Shown: piece by piece, positions 37,716 through 45,238 of the stretch
Numbering within the stretch: position 1 is the first letter of the stretch
Layout: every line of letters starts with the position of its first letter
Virus record (IMG/VR): IMGVR_UViG_3300018080_000123
Span: 1-64,000 of that record
Reading direction: 5' to 3' (one strand)
From: a virus
Length of the DNA stretch: 64,000 nt
Position numbers and translations under genes: made by a program
The notes under the pieces: generated by a model
Told to the model about the DNA's origin: nothing
Database searches by the model: none
Seen by the model: the letters and a program-made list of their open reading frames with translations, nothing else

Positions 37716-38675
37716 TTAGTCGAGAGTACCAACAATCAGCATCACACCATTAAAAGCAGTTCCAAGGCCTGCCTTCAAGATAGTAATATTGCCGCTTGAA
37801 TCAAACTGAACTTCAGCGTCCACGATTTCGTCCGGAGTTTGATCGGTATTAACAATCTGAACAACGTACGAACCGGCGACAGTCAATCCGTGAGGACCAA
37901 TCTGCCCAGCTCCTGGAGCTCCAGTCTGTAAACAAGTAATTTCATTGTTTGTTCCAGCAGCCCAATCAGCCGCAGCAAACGGAATGCGCTTCATTGTAGC
38001 AGTAACTTCACCTGGAGTCGGAAGAACGTTAATCCTCCAAACACCGCCACTCACATGATGAAGTAAATAGTCACTAGTCGTCTCAATATCAAACGAAGCA
38101 GCTCCATTAATAGTCGAACTACTACTCAACGTAATTTTATTAGTTGAGCTAATATCCGAATTCTGAATAGAAAGATAGCAAAATCTACCATCGAGAGGAG
38201 CGCTACCTTGTGCAACATTTTCTGCTTCCATGTTATCGAGAGCTAAGGTTCTAGCTGCGCCCAATACTCCTGTTGAAACGAGAACGTGAGGAGCGTCAGT
38301 TTCCATAGCGCCATTTCCAGCTTTAAGAAGGATATCCTGAATATCAGTGTCGGGAGATCCATCAAACACAACGTCCACGCCTGCTTCATCAACAGGAGCC
38401 GGACTCACCACGATATCCGAAGTACTATTAACTACAGTAATAGTAAATGGACCCGGGTTTAGAATAGAATCCGTACTGAATTCTGCTCCCACAACTTGCA
38501 TCCAAGCAGGGAAAGTTCCGGCAGATAATGTAATTTTACCAGTCGCGTTAGTAAAAGTAACATCATTGGCTTGGCCCGAACTATCAAAGCTTTGGTTGTG
38601 GCCTTGAGTAATGTCCCAGTTTTCGCCGGAGAAACCAGCGCTTGCAAAGACATGTTCGTAATTAAGTTTAGCCAT
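37716..38675 (-). CDS. Fiber protein with PGAGQIGPH module
   Basis: 319 residues. Repeated strand segments through the first 230 residues, then a C-terminal domain with 'GAPGAGQIGPHGLTVAGSYV' and a final 'GLGTAFNGVMLIVG' strand. The same module, GIPGPGQIGPH with a PPAFNGKVII end, closes the 163-aa protein at 38856..39347. A virion fiber is likely; start behind AAGGAGAAT. Confidence 0.7.
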   Translation of the reverse strand: MAKLNYEHVFASAGFSGENWDITQGHNQSFDSSGQANDVTFTNATGKITLSAGTFPAWMQVVGAEFSTDSILNPGPFTITVVNSTSDIVVSPAPVDEAGVDVVFDGSPDTDIQDILLKAGNGAMETDAPHVLVSTGVLGAARTLALDNMEAENVAQGSAPLDGRFCYLSIQNSDISSTNKITLSSSSTINGAASFDIETTSDYLLHHVSGGVWRINVLPTPGEVTATMKRIPFAAADWAAGTNNEITCLQTGAPGAGQIGPHGLTVAGSYVVQIVNTDQTPDEIVDAEVQFDSSGNITILKAGLGTAFNGVMLIVGTLD

Positions 38676-38869
38676 TATTTATTCTCCTTTGTCGACAAAA
38701 TGTTTTCGACTTGCCTTAAGAACCCCTCCGGAACGTCCGTCTGTCTTAATGCATTGACAATTAAAAATAGTACTACTTCCAATTTTTCTATTCGCCTAAG
38801 CAACCTCTCCTTGTCGCCTAGATTAGTTTTGATCTCTGTTTTTTGTATTTTTTCATTATTCTGCATCAA
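38675..38869 (-). CDS. Small helical protein, 64 aa
   Basis: Helix-rich and charged (KERLLRRIEKLEVVLFLIVN, then 'FLRQVENILSTKENK'). It starts within the last codons of the 163-aa gene and ends at the start of the 319-aa fiber. It resembles the other small coiled-coil proteins next to fibers (30445, 37502). Unknown function. Confidence 0.6.
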   Translation of the reverse strand: MMQNNEKIQKTEIKTNLGDKERLLRRIEKLEVVLFLIVNALRQTDVPEGFLRQVENILSTKENK

Positions 38870-39347
38870 TGATTACCTTTCCATTAAATGCAGGAGGTAG
38901 CGAAGTTTTCCTCAGGTATATACTCTTTGTATTCCCATTAATTACGATAGAAGTAAAAACCTCTTTTCCTATATTTACCGCGATTTTCTTATAAACTTGG
39001 ACCTGAAAACAATTTGCTGCATCATATGTATGAGGTCCAATTTGCCCAGGACCAGGGATTCCTGTAGCAATAATCTCAATCTGATTATTCACCCAATCGC
39101 TTATAGCAAAATCGAGACAAACCTTCTCATTATGAAGAAACGGGTCATGATAATGACCACCCTGACATTCGTTCTGAGGATGATTGACGTTAAAGATAGT
39201 ATTGCCATCGTGTGCTTTGGCAATTAAATTATTTCCGATAGAGGCGGCTTTAGCTCCACCGTCTCTAACCCCGTGAAATATCTTTGAACGTCGACCCCAG
39301 AAAACGTCAAATGTAATAAGTTTTTTGACGAACTCTGTAAGTGTCAC
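38856..39347 (-). CDS. Small fiber-tip-like protein, 163 aa
   Basis: Starts at a GTG behind GTAGG. Residues 55-75 contain a His/Cys-rich stretch (VNHPQNECQGGHYHDPFLHN) that could bind a metal. The C-terminal 75 residues are the PGxGQIGPH module shared with the 319-aa fiber. It may be a short receptor-binding tip or accessory of that fiber. Confidence 0.65.
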   Translation of the reverse strand: MTLTEFVKKLITFDVFWGRRSKIFHGVRDGGAKAASIGNNLIAKAHDGNTIFNVNHPQNECQGGHYHDPFLHNEKVCLDFAISDWVNNQIEIIATGIPGPGQIGPHTYDAANCFQVQVYKKIAVNIGKEVFTSIVINGNTKSIYLRKTSLPPAFNGKVIIDAE

Positions 39348-39424
39348 TTAAACCTACCTTACTATACCCATTCTTCCGCATCCGATATTCCGCTTTACTC
39401 GCCCAATTCCGATGAACAGGTGGT

Positions 39425-39934
39425 TTAAATTAAATTGTAAATTAGAGGATCAGACTCTTCCGATTCTCCTTCCAAGTTTTGTACTTTCACTGTTAAACTA
39501 ACACTAGCCGGAGTCGAATATCCGGCTCCAGCTAAATCAATTGAAAACGAAAAAGCATTAACAGCAAGGGTCCCGGTTTCTTTCAATCTAGTTCCATCTG
39601 CATAAATGTAAACAACATCTCCATCGTCGTCTGTACAAGTTCCATTAACCGTAATTGTAGTAGCCGCATTTGGAGACGCGGGAACGGTTCCAGTAATAAC
39701 AGGCTTTGGCGGGACCCCTAAATCCTCATAAGTAACGGCGTCTGTTGTAGTGCGAGGAATAATACGCGTTAAAGTACAACAGTTTTCATCATACTTAAAT
39801 CTAGTGACATGAACACGGCGCTGCCCTAACTTTGCTAGATAGGAAAACTCGCGAATCTCAATCACGTTTAAGCAACTATCATAAATAAGCCGGGTTTTAG
39901 TTTTATCCGGCGCATCCTTTACTTTTTGGGGCAT
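39425..39934 (-). CDS. Protein with Ig-like domain, 169 aa
   Basis: The N-terminal 75 residues ('YDSCLNVIEIREFSYLAKLG', 'RFKYDENCCTLTRII') form a small domain with three cysteines. The C-terminal 90 residues ('PPKPVITGTVPASPNAATTI', 'GTCTDDDGDVVYIYADGTRL') resemble a bacterial Ig-like fold found on virion surfaces. It overlaps the DUF1617-like gene by its stop. Surface decoration or adhesion is the likely role. Confidence 0.65.
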   Translation of the reverse strand: MPQKVKDAPDKTKTRLIYDSCLNVIEIREFSYLAKLGQRRVHVTRFKYDENCCTLTRIIPRTTTDAVTYEDLGVPPKPVITGTVPASPNAATTITVNGTCTDDDGDVVYIYADGTRLKETGTLAVNAFSFSIDLAGAGYSTPASVSLTVKVQNLEGESEESDPLIYNLI

Positions 39935-40404
39935 TAGGCTTCAGCTACTTTCTTAGACTTTTCCTTCTTGGCTACGTTCTTTTTTTCTTTCTTCTCTTTT
40001 TTGAATTCTTCAAAAACTTCGTCAAGAAGAATCAATGTCTTTGTTGCAACCTTAACATCGCCAAGATCGTCAAGTTTAATTGTGTCATCAATCACAAACT
40101 CAATATTGAGAAGATCGTCAAGATCCTTTGCCAGAGCTTTTGTGGAGTCTGGCGTAAAGGTATACTGGCTATTCTCAATCTTTGGCTTCCCTTTTACTGC
40201 GCCCTTTTCTTCATCATCCTCTTCCCACTTAATGCAATGCTTCTCTAGAACCTGAGTTCGCGTACTGTGGAAAAGTTCCATTGATTTTCCCACCTGATCG
40301 AGGATCTTCTTCAATCGATAGGCGGTGCGAACTGGAACGTCCTTCTCGGACAGATCCTTGAGAGCAACCATAAAGTCGTCGGACGCAAATACTGCATTCT
40401 TCAT
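39934..40404 (-). CDS. DUF1617-like phage protein, 156 aa
   Basis: The pattern 'PVRTAYRLKKILDQVGKSME' then 'LFHSTRTQVLEKHCI', a 'FTPDSTKALAKDLDDLLNIE' helix and a 'VKVATKTLILLDEVFEEF' end resembles DUF1617-type phage proteins near tail fibers. The last 25 residues are a lysine-rich tail (KKEKKEKKNVAKKEKSKK). The function of the family is unknown. First gene behind the promoter-like element at 40.43 kb. Confidence 0.6.
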   Translation of the reverse strand: MKNAVFASDDFMVALKDLSEKDVPVRTAYRLKKILDQVGKSMELFHSTRTQVLEKHCIKWEEDDEEKGAVKGKPKIENSQYTFTPDSTKALAKDLDDLLNIEFVIDDTIKLDDLGDVKVATKTLILLDEVFEEFKKEKKEKKNVAKKEKSKKVAEA

Positions 40405-40427
40405 AATCTTACCTCCTTGGTAATTTT

Positions 40428-40437
40428 ATTATAGTAT
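40428..40437 (-). promoter_or_regulatory. Extended -10 like element, ATACTATAAT
   Basis: The minus strand reads ATACTATAAT, the same 10-mer as in the 33.1 and 61.5 kb promoters, 24 nt ahead of the DUF1617-like gene. The upstream AT box is not conserved (ATCATAAT in its place), so this is a weaker member of the family. Confidence 0.4.
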
Positions 40438-40452
40438 TATTTTATTATACAA

Positions 40453-40821
40453 TTATGATTCGCCATCTGTGTCTGAATCATAAATTATGTATTGAGCCGC
40501 TGCCTGAGCTCCATCAAAACGAATAAACCTATGATCGGGTCCCGTATTAATCACAAGGCTTTCTTTATCAAGGATCGCAATTCCATTTGTCATCCCCGTA
40601 GGAGCAGCCATTCCAATATCTCCAATTGCGACATAAATTGTCCCGCCAGATCCATTAGTAATACGAACAGGCATTCTTTTGCCTACTTCAATCTCAGTAG
40701 CTGGAACCGCACCAAGTGATCTAACCGCAAACCCTGCATCCATATTTCGCTGGTTAAAAGTACTATCTTCGAACTGTAGATTGGTAACAGTCCTTTCATT
40801 TCTAGCTCTTTTACTTCCCAT
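40453..40821 (-). CDS. Small structural protein, 122 aa
   Basis: 'FNQRNMDAGFAVRSLGAVPA', 'VRITNGSGGTIYVAIGDIGM' and 'ITNGSGGTIYVAIG' give a beta-rich fold with hints of a head-fiber or decoration protein. The first 20 residues are basic (GSKRARNERTVTN). It ends the gene pair with the DUF5659-like protein, ahead of the fiber cassette. No known family. Confidence 0.6.
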   Translation of the reverse strand: MGSKRARNERTVTNLQFEDSTFNQRNMDAGFAVRSLGAVPATEIEVGKRMPVRITNGSGGTIYVAIGDIGMAAPTGMTNGIAILDKESLVINTGPDHRFIRFDGAQAAAQYIIYDSDTDGES

Positions 40822-41102
40822 TATTTGTTCCCTTTATTTTTCTTCAAGTCTTCTTCTTTGTTCTCTCTGCGAAGCTTCTCAATCTCCGCTCGATAAAAGA
40901 ACCCCAGATCTCTATACTTCTTAAAGTCAGAGAATCTGAAGCTAATCTCTAGATCCCGACCGGTACCTTTTTCGTCATCAAAAACAAAATAAACTTTCGA
41001 TTTGTTGTTTTTCCCCATTCCCCATTCAGCGCATAGATACTTAAGCCCCTCCATTTCCAAGTAGGGACATAGAGCAAGATTGTCGGTCTTAAATTGCTTC
41101 AT
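40821..41102 (-). CDS. DUF5659-like protein, 93 aa
   Basis: The arrangement 'FKTDNLALCPYLEMEGLKYL', 'KVYFVFDDEKGTGRDLEISF' and 'YRDLGFFYRAEIEKLRREN' is that of small DUF5659-type proteins: an N-terminal K-T-x-D-L-x-L motif, a central F-V-F-D strand and a helix with Y-R-x-E-I. The role of the family is not known. The C-terminus is Lys/Glu-rich. It follows a promoter-like element at 41.24 kb with a 134-nt leader. Confidence 0.6.
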   Translation of the reverse strand: MKQFKTDNLALCPYLEMEGLKYLCAEWGMGKNNKSKVYFVFDDEKGTGRDLEISFRFSDFKKYRDLGFFYRAEIEKLRRENKEEDLKKNKGNK

Positions 41103-41236
41103 AAACTTTTTCCTTTTTTTTATTGTTGTATCAATTCGTCAACGCCAACTTTAACTGCGTTGCTGTTTTGGCTCAAGGAAGATTACAATCTCAATGTTGT
41201 AAGATCCTGACGAGTTGAACACCGTACACGATTAAT

Positions 41237-41267
41237 ATTATACCGGATTCTGCAAAATAATTAAATT
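41237..41267 (-). promoter_or_regulatory. Putative promoter in the 41.1-41.27 kb gap
   Basis: TATAAT at 41242-41237 on the minus strand is preceded by AATTTAAT after 17 nt, close to the AATTTAAA-18 nt-TATAAT layout of the other phage promoters. The gap down to 41103 holds only two short open frames (23 and 18 codons, in different frames, GTG and TTG starts) that I do not call as genes. Confidence 0.45.
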
Positions 41268-41457
41268 ATTTGGTGAAGGTTACGTCTTTTAACTTTGATT
41301 GTTTGGATTCTTTTTTCTCCTTCTTTTTCTGACGAGCTTCCCACTCCCACTTACAATATTTCTTGTCAACATATTCCGACGCTTCTTCATAGGTGTCAAA
41401 CTGAGTATCAACCCACTTACCTTCTTTGTCCTTCTCTCGGACATAACATTTTGACAT
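41266..41457 (-). CDS. Small hypothetical protein, 63 aa
   Basis: 'YVREKDKEGKWVDTQFDTYE' then 'EASEYVDKKYCKWEWEARQK' gives a small alpha/beta domain followed by a Lys-rich tail. It could contact nucleic acid or a partner protein. It starts 1 nt after the next gene's stop in transcription. No family recognised. Confidence 0.65.
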   Translation of the reverse strand: MSKCYVREKDKEGKWVDTQFDTYEEASEYVDKKYCKWEWEARQKKKEKKESKQSKLKDVTFTK

Positions 41458-41763
41458 TTAGTACTCCCAGATAAGAAACGGGATAGATAACCCGATGCCT
41501 CCTGAGTTAGCTAAGATATCATAGGGATCTGCTTGAGGATCTTTAATGTATTCCTTTGCCAATCCCAATCCCATAGTGACCATACTACTTCCTATTATAC
41601 ACTCATTCTTGCTTAATTTCAATTGGTTTTTGCAGACTACATAAAGAACATGATTAATGGCGAAAGACCCGCCGATATGATAAAGCTTATCTTCATTGTC
41701 AAAAGAATAAACATTTGACCCTAGTATCAAAAACAACAAAACAACGATAACTTGTCTAATCAC
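41458..41763 (-). CDS. Secreted YfiM/DUF2279-like protein, 101 aa
   Basis: I start at the GTG at 41763, whose G is shared with the previous stop (TAGTG). It then has a signal peptide (MIRQVIVVLLFLILGSNVYS). The mature part reads 'DNEDKLYHIGGSFAINHVLY' ... 'GLGLAKEYIKDPQADPYDI' and 'LANSGGIGLSI', the D-K-x-x-H-x-x-G and K-E-x-x-D pattern of YfiM/DUF2279-type envelope proteins. In phages such proteins may alter the host envelope; that is inference. Confidence 0.65.
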   Translation of the reverse strand: MIRQVIVVLLFLILGSNVYSFDNEDKLYHIGGSFAINHVLYVVCKNQLKLSKNECIIGSSMVTMGLGLAKEYIKDPQADPYDILANSGGIGLSIPFLIWEY

Positions 41764-42344
41764 TAGTCCCACCATGATCTGGAATATTTAGCAAACAATT
41801 TGCCAAAAATCTCTAAATCTCTTGACATAATCTTTTCTTCCATGTCTGCGCACTCAAACATCTCTTTTCTTTCTTGCTCTTCGTCTTCTGGAGTTTTGAC
41901 ATTTTCTCTTTCCATAGTCATTCGTCTGCAATTATTTTTCAAGACTGGGCCAAATGTTGTCTTAAAGCTTCCCCATTTTCTATCATGTCGGTCCCAAATT
42001 CTATCATGATATTCCCACCTGTGACTCATTCGATGCATAATCTTAATACAAATTCTAAGAGCTTGAAGGACGTCTTTTTCATGTTCTGCGCTTCCATTTT
42101 CGAGAGCATAAAACATTCGCTTCATTTTGAATTCCATTAACTCAAACAAGAAATCGGCATCCCAATCCTCGCCCTTCCAGATTACTGAGAAATAAGAGAG
42201 CATCTTTTTAATTGTGTAGCAGAAATGCCATACCCGGCTGTAGGGGTTATGAATAACATCAAACCAATCTGATAGGTAGATTCGATTCCATATCGATGGT
42301 TTCGTTTCATCTTGATCTTTAAGTGCTTTCATTAGTGTTCTCAC
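41763..42344 (-). CDS. Hypothetical phage protein, 193 aa, Trp/His-rich
   Basis: Starts at a GTG with GGAG 8 nt upstream. Residues 15-45 carry 'IWNRIYLSDWFDVIHNPYSR' and 'VWHFCYTIKKMLSYF'; the middle has 'HRMSHRWEYHDRIWDRHDRK'. These Trp, His and Asp clusters recur in conserved uncharacterised proteins of large phages. No signal peptide. Function unknown. Confidence 0.7.
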   Translation of the reverse strand: MRTLMKALKDQDETKPSIWNRIYLSDWFDVIHNPYSRVWHFCYTIKKMLSYFSVIWKGEDWDADFLFELMEFKMKRMFYALENGSAEHEKDVLQALRICIKIMHRMSHRWEYHDRIWDRHDRKWGSFKTTFGPVLKNNCRRMTMERENVKTPEDEEQERKEMFECADMEEKIMSRDLEIFGKLFAKYSRSWWD

Positions 42345-42347
42345 ATC

Positions 42348-43115
42348 TTACTCCAGTATCATTTTAATCGCATTGGGAGTTCGATTAGGCTTCCCATCTT
42401 CATAGTAAATGGTTTCGCCTAATCCAAGTTCGCTCTTTGCTCTTTCAATATCAAAAATACTTAACTCGTATTCTCCGCTAGGATTATAGATTCCTTTTCC
42501 GTACATTATGTCAAACTTATTCTCAGTGTGTTGGAGATTCATGCAATGACCAAGTTCATGCATCATCAAAGCTCTAAGATAATCGTTTCCTTTGTCAACG
42601 TAATACGTTCTCGAGCCATCTTCGTTAGTCAGCGGAACGCCAAACTCATATTTCTTAACTCTGATATCGCACCTAATCTTTGCTCCACACCCCTTCCACC
42701 AACACGCATCCCCTGCAGCCTTCTCATCTAGCTCATCTCCTAGCCAGTGAATTGTATTGATATAGTCATCGGTATCGTAGGGAGTATCAGATCGGCCATC
42801 GTATTTAAACACTTCTACGCCAAGAGCTCTATTCCACTCCTCCATTGCTTCTTTAATGTATTGGATTCTTTCTTGCGGGAAATCGCTGTGGACATAAAAC
42901 TTGGCCGGAAATTCATCCTTTCCGCAACCACTAACCTCTTCTCCGCAACCAACCATAATCACAATCAAATAAATAACAACTAACAATAAGATGAATCTCA
43001 CAAGAATCTTCAGCCAAATATTTTGAGTCACTCGCTCTCTAAACGAAAGATGAGGTTTCCTCAAATCTGGGAACTTAATTATCTTTGTTGGCGTCCTTCT
43101 TTTTTGCTTTTTCAC
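42348..43115 (-). CDS. Membrane-anchored matrixin-like metalloprotease
   Basis: 255 residues from a GTG. A basic N-terminus is followed by a membrane helix at 36-55 and a Cys57 that may be lipidated (VGC context, weak lipobox). The catalytic region has HELGH at 186-190 with His196, giving HELGHCMNLQH, and a Met-turn at IMY (204). This is the metzincin motif HExxHxx(G/N)xxH, here with Asn where Gly is usual. 'PAKFYVHSDFPQERIQYIKE' and 'EEWNRALGVEVF' resemble the start of matrixin domains. It would act outside the membrane on host envelope proteins. A matrixin in a phage accessory region is uncommon. Confidence 0.75.
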   Translation of the reverse strand: MKKQKRRTPTKIIKFPDLRKPHLSFRERVTQNIWLKILVRFILLLVVIYLIVIMVGCGEEVSGCGKDEFPAKFYVHSDFPQERIQYIKEAMEEWNRALGVEVFKYDGRSDTPYDTDDYINTIHWLGDELDEKAAGDACWWKGCGAKIRCDIRVKKYEFGVPLTNEDGSRTYYVDKGNDYLRALMMHELGHCMNLQHTENKFDIMYGKGIYNPSGEYELSIFDIERAKSELGLGETIYYEDGKPNRTPNAIKMILE

Positions 43116-43329
43116 AAACGCACCTTTTAGTCCCGGTCATCAGATTAATGTTTACTTCTCCCGTAAACACAAACCCTGTCCGCTCCATTCCTTTGAAGCG
43201 ACAGAGTTGGTTACACGCTGACATCATCTCTTCATAATTAAGACAAATATCGCCAACATCTGCCTTTACTACATTCATTATACAGAGAAACAATAGAGCT
43301 CCCAGCGCTATTAAAACATATCTAATCAT
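43075..43329 (-). CDS. Small secreted Cys-rich protein, 84 aa
   Basis: Signal peptide (MIRYVLIALGALLFLCIMN, cut near VKA) followed by a domain with five cysteines: 'ICLNYEEMMSACNQLCRFKG' and CVC near the end. The spacing suggests two disulfides or a metal site. The last 41 nt overlap the start of the metalloprotease gene, so the two may be translated together. Unknown function; possibly an inhibitor or partner of that protease (speculative). Confidence 0.65.
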   Translation of the reverse strand: MIRYVLIALGALLFLCIMNVVKADVGDICLNYEEMMSACNQLCRFKGMERTGFVFTGEVNINLMTGTKRCVCEKAKKKDANKDN

Positions 43330-43553
43330 TTTTCCCTCACAGTATGTTCAAAAATTGAGACGCAGCATAGGTCTCCTTCAATATCAGAAGCCCCTTTTTT
43401 TGTGAAATCAAGAACTACGGTTTCTTTACGAGGATGCTCTTTGCTCATTTTCCGACGTATTCGTTCGGCCGCCTCGCGGGCCGCTTTAAGTGTTTTATAA
43501 AAAAGCTCATGGCAATCCCAATCATTTAAAACACCATAGATTTTCATTTCCAA
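43326..43553 (-). CDS. Small hypothetical protein, 75 aa
   Basis: 'KIYGVLNDWDCHELFYKTLK', then 'AAREAAERIRRKMSKEHPRK' and a strand 'GDLCCVSIFEHTVREK'. Likely a soluble alpha/beta protein. It sits between the zinc-ribbon protein and the secreted Cys-rich protein with 4-10 nt overlaps. No family. Confidence 0.6.
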   Translation of the reverse strand: MEMKIYGVLNDWDCHELFYKTLKAAREAAERIRRKMSKEHPRKETVVLDFTKKGASDIEGDLCCVSIFEHTVREK

Positions 43554-43726
43554 TACTCCACGTCGCCCTTATTTTTAGGCATTCTGTGATCGCACTTCTC
43601 GAACCACCAAAGAGACTTCCAATTCTTAGCCTCTTTGACTATAACCATATCCCCATCGCATTTAGGACACTTCTTGCGAGGGCGTCCTTTCTCTTGCTTT
43701 TGTTGTGTTGGTTTCCAAGCTGCCAT
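43544..43726 (-). CDS. Small zinc-ribbon protein, 60 aa
   Basis: CPKC at about residue 20 with a later Cys and His ('EKCDHRM') forms a probable zinc site. The basic N-terminus (KPTQQKQEKGRPRKK) suggests nucleic acid binding. Start behind GGAGGAATA. Similar small zinc proteins recur through the accessory region. Confidence 0.65.
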   Translation of the reverse strand: MAAWKPTQQKQEKGRPRKKCPKCDGDMVIVKEAKNWKSLWWFEKCDHRMPKNKGDVEYWK

Positions 43727-44268
43727 TATTCCTCCAGCATATCGCGATTAATGACACGTGTTATCACGCCATTGTTCGTTTGAAACACTTGTAGGTTAAT
43801 CGCTAACAATTCATCGTCGTTAAACGAAATTACGACCTCATATCGATAAGTCCGGGTTGCTGTAGTCGATAGGCTCGATCCTGTATCACTATCACAATTT
43901 CCACTTGCAAGAGCAACAGTGGTTCCGTAAAGCAGAACATCATTATGAATATTAATCGAACTCCCATTCAGCAAAAGAGAACAAATTGAGCCATCAGGAT
44001 TTAATGTCTCATAGCGCGCGGTAACGCTATACATTTCTTCATGATTGACGTTGACGATAACATAGCCAGAAAATGGCAAATAATACTCACCAACAAATTC
44101 AGGAAGAGTTGGAACTTCGGCAACAACTGTTTCTCCTGACTCGCCCTTATCGCCTTGCTCTCCCTGCGGCCCATTATTGGTAACCGTCTCGACTACCTTC
44201 TCGCTTCCGCAGCTAATCAAAAATAAACCAATCAAAACTAACGCAATTCCAAGTAATGTCTTCCTCAT
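43726..44268 (-). CDS. Lipoprotein with collagen-like segment
   Basis: 180 residues. Signal peptide II with lipobox LISC at about 17-20 (LLGIALVLIGLFLISCGSEK). A short Gly-X-Y stretch follows (GPQGEQGDKGESG), then a beta-rich domain of about 140 residues with two cysteines. A phage-encoded outer-envelope lipoprotein most often serves superinfection exclusion or masks a receptor; here that is inference. It implies a host with lipoprotein sorting. Confidence 0.75.
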   Translation of the reverse strand: MRKTLLGIALVLIGLFLISCGSEKVVETVTNNGPQGEQGDKGESGETVVAEVPTLPEFVGEYYLPFSGYVIVNVNHEEMYSVTARYETLNPDGSICSLLLNGSSINIHNDVLLYGTTVALASGNCDSDTGSSLSTTATRTYRYEVVISFNDDELLAINLQVFQTNNGVITRVINRDMLEE

Positions 44269-44290
44269 TGTCCTCTCCTCCTTAAAAAGG

Positions 44291-44391
44291 GCGCTGGGGG
44301 TCTGGTTAGCTGCTAGCTACTCTGAGCTTTATACCCTGTGCACTTACCGGGTCTAGAACCCGGGTTGGGCGAGCCAGCCTCGCCCCAGCGC
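44291..44391 (-). other. GC-rich structured intergenic element
   Basis: GCGCTGGGG at 44291-44299 pairs with CCCCAGCGC at 44383-44391. Inside lie two hairpins: 44367-44373 with 44379-44385 (7 bp, loop CCAGC) and 44347-44352 with 44358-44363 (loop CTAGA plus one pair). The 180-nt gap (44269-44449) has no convincing gene. Read on the minus strand one hairpin loop is TTCTAGA, anticodon-like (CTA), but the cloverleaf does not close. It may be an ncRNA or a regulatory leader of the lipoprotein gene. Confidence 0.4.
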
Positions 44392-44449
44392 TATGTCTTG
44401 TACATTACTCCCGACGGAGCGGCTTTTATAATACCCACTTGGGGCGAAT

Positions 44450-44947
44450 TTACCCCTCTATTATACATTTCAATGTTTCATACTCCACGGGTTCATAATC
44501 CCAAACTTCTACTGAAACGTTGATCAGCTTCTTATCTTTTTCTATTTTCCAAAGACCATGAACATGGCCGTGGATCAACCAATCGTCTTTTAGCAAAGTG
44601 ACTTTAATAGCTGGATCATGAGCAAGATAAATATTGTCAACTTTTAAACTAGTATGTACACTCACAAACCCGGCCTCAACATAGGCAAAAGGTTTCAGTT
44701 TATCGTGATTGCCGAGAACTAAATGCTTATCTCCATTTAGTCTTCTAATAAAAGATCCGATATGTTCGGCATTTGTTCCCCAGGCAAAATCTCCCAAATG
44801 ATAAACTGTATCGTCTATTCCCACAATTGTATTCCAAACAGCTACCATTTTCTCATTCATTTGAGAGGAATTCTTAAAGGGACGGTTGGTGTGTCTAATA
44901 ATATTGGTATGCGAGAAGTGATGATCGGATGTAAAGAAAACAGACAC
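44450..44947 (-). CDS. Metallophosphoesterase, 165 aa
   Basis: All calcineurin-like motifs are present: D-x-H at 8-10 (SDHHFSH), GD at 52-53, GNHDK at 79-83, His110, and GHVHG at 127-131. The size fits the small phage-type phosphoesterases. They hydrolyse phosphodiesters, often cyclic nucleotides or RNA 2',3'-cyclic ends; the substrate here is not visible. It is the last gene of a four-gene group bounded by two structured elements (44.3 and 45.9 kb). Confidence 0.88.
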   Translation of the reverse strand: MSVFFTSDHHFSHTNIIRHTNRPFKNSSQMNEKMVAVWNTIVGIDDTVYHLGDFAWGTNAEHIGSFIRRLNGDKHLVLGNHDKLKPFAYVEAGFVSVHTSLKVDNIYLAHDPAIKVTLLKDDWLIHGHVHGLWKIEKDKKLINVSVEVWDYEPVEYETLKCIIEG

Positions 44948-45237
44948 TACTTAACCTCCTTTACCTCAAACTTACGACAATACTCATTCTGACCGCTCGC
45001 CTTGTAGTACTCTTTCAGCATTGTATAGATATAGTACGCCTTGCAGTAGTCCCACCTGTACTCTGCTCCATCGGTTTTGATTGAAAGGCCATTTCCATTG
45101 TCGTGAAGCTTCCCGCAAGCACCGCCAGGCTTAGTCCAGCTCTTATCAAATTCAGAGTATTTCATATTTGCGTTATGATCATCGCACTCTACCTCATAAA
45201 GGCCACCCTCCTGAGGAACAAGTAGAAACTTTTTCAT
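44947..45237 (-). CDS. Hypothetical protein, 96 aa
   Basis: 'LLVPQEGGLYEVECDDHNAN' then 'KPGGACGKLHDNGNGLSIKT' and 'YYIYTMLKEYYKASG'. Three or four cysteines and a compact alpha/beta outline. Shares a junction with the phosphoesterase (stop and start adjacent). No family recognised. Confidence 0.65.
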   Translation of the reverse strand: MKKFLLVPQEGGLYEVECDDHNANMKYSEFDKSWTKPGGACGKLHDNGNGLSIKTDGAEYRWDYCKAYYIYTMLKEYYKASGQNEYCRKFEVKEVK

Positions 45238-45238
45238 A

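Noticed and set aside
44291-44391. tRNA with a CTA anticodon (suppressor)
   Set aside because: One arm has a 7-nt loop with CTA and U33, but the D-arm and T-arm do not form and the spacing to the acceptor stem is wrong.
44338-44523. Plus-strand frame of 61 codons in the structured gap
   Set aside because: Its start and Gly/Pro-rich residues follow from the hairpins; no ribosome site and all neighbours are on the other strand.
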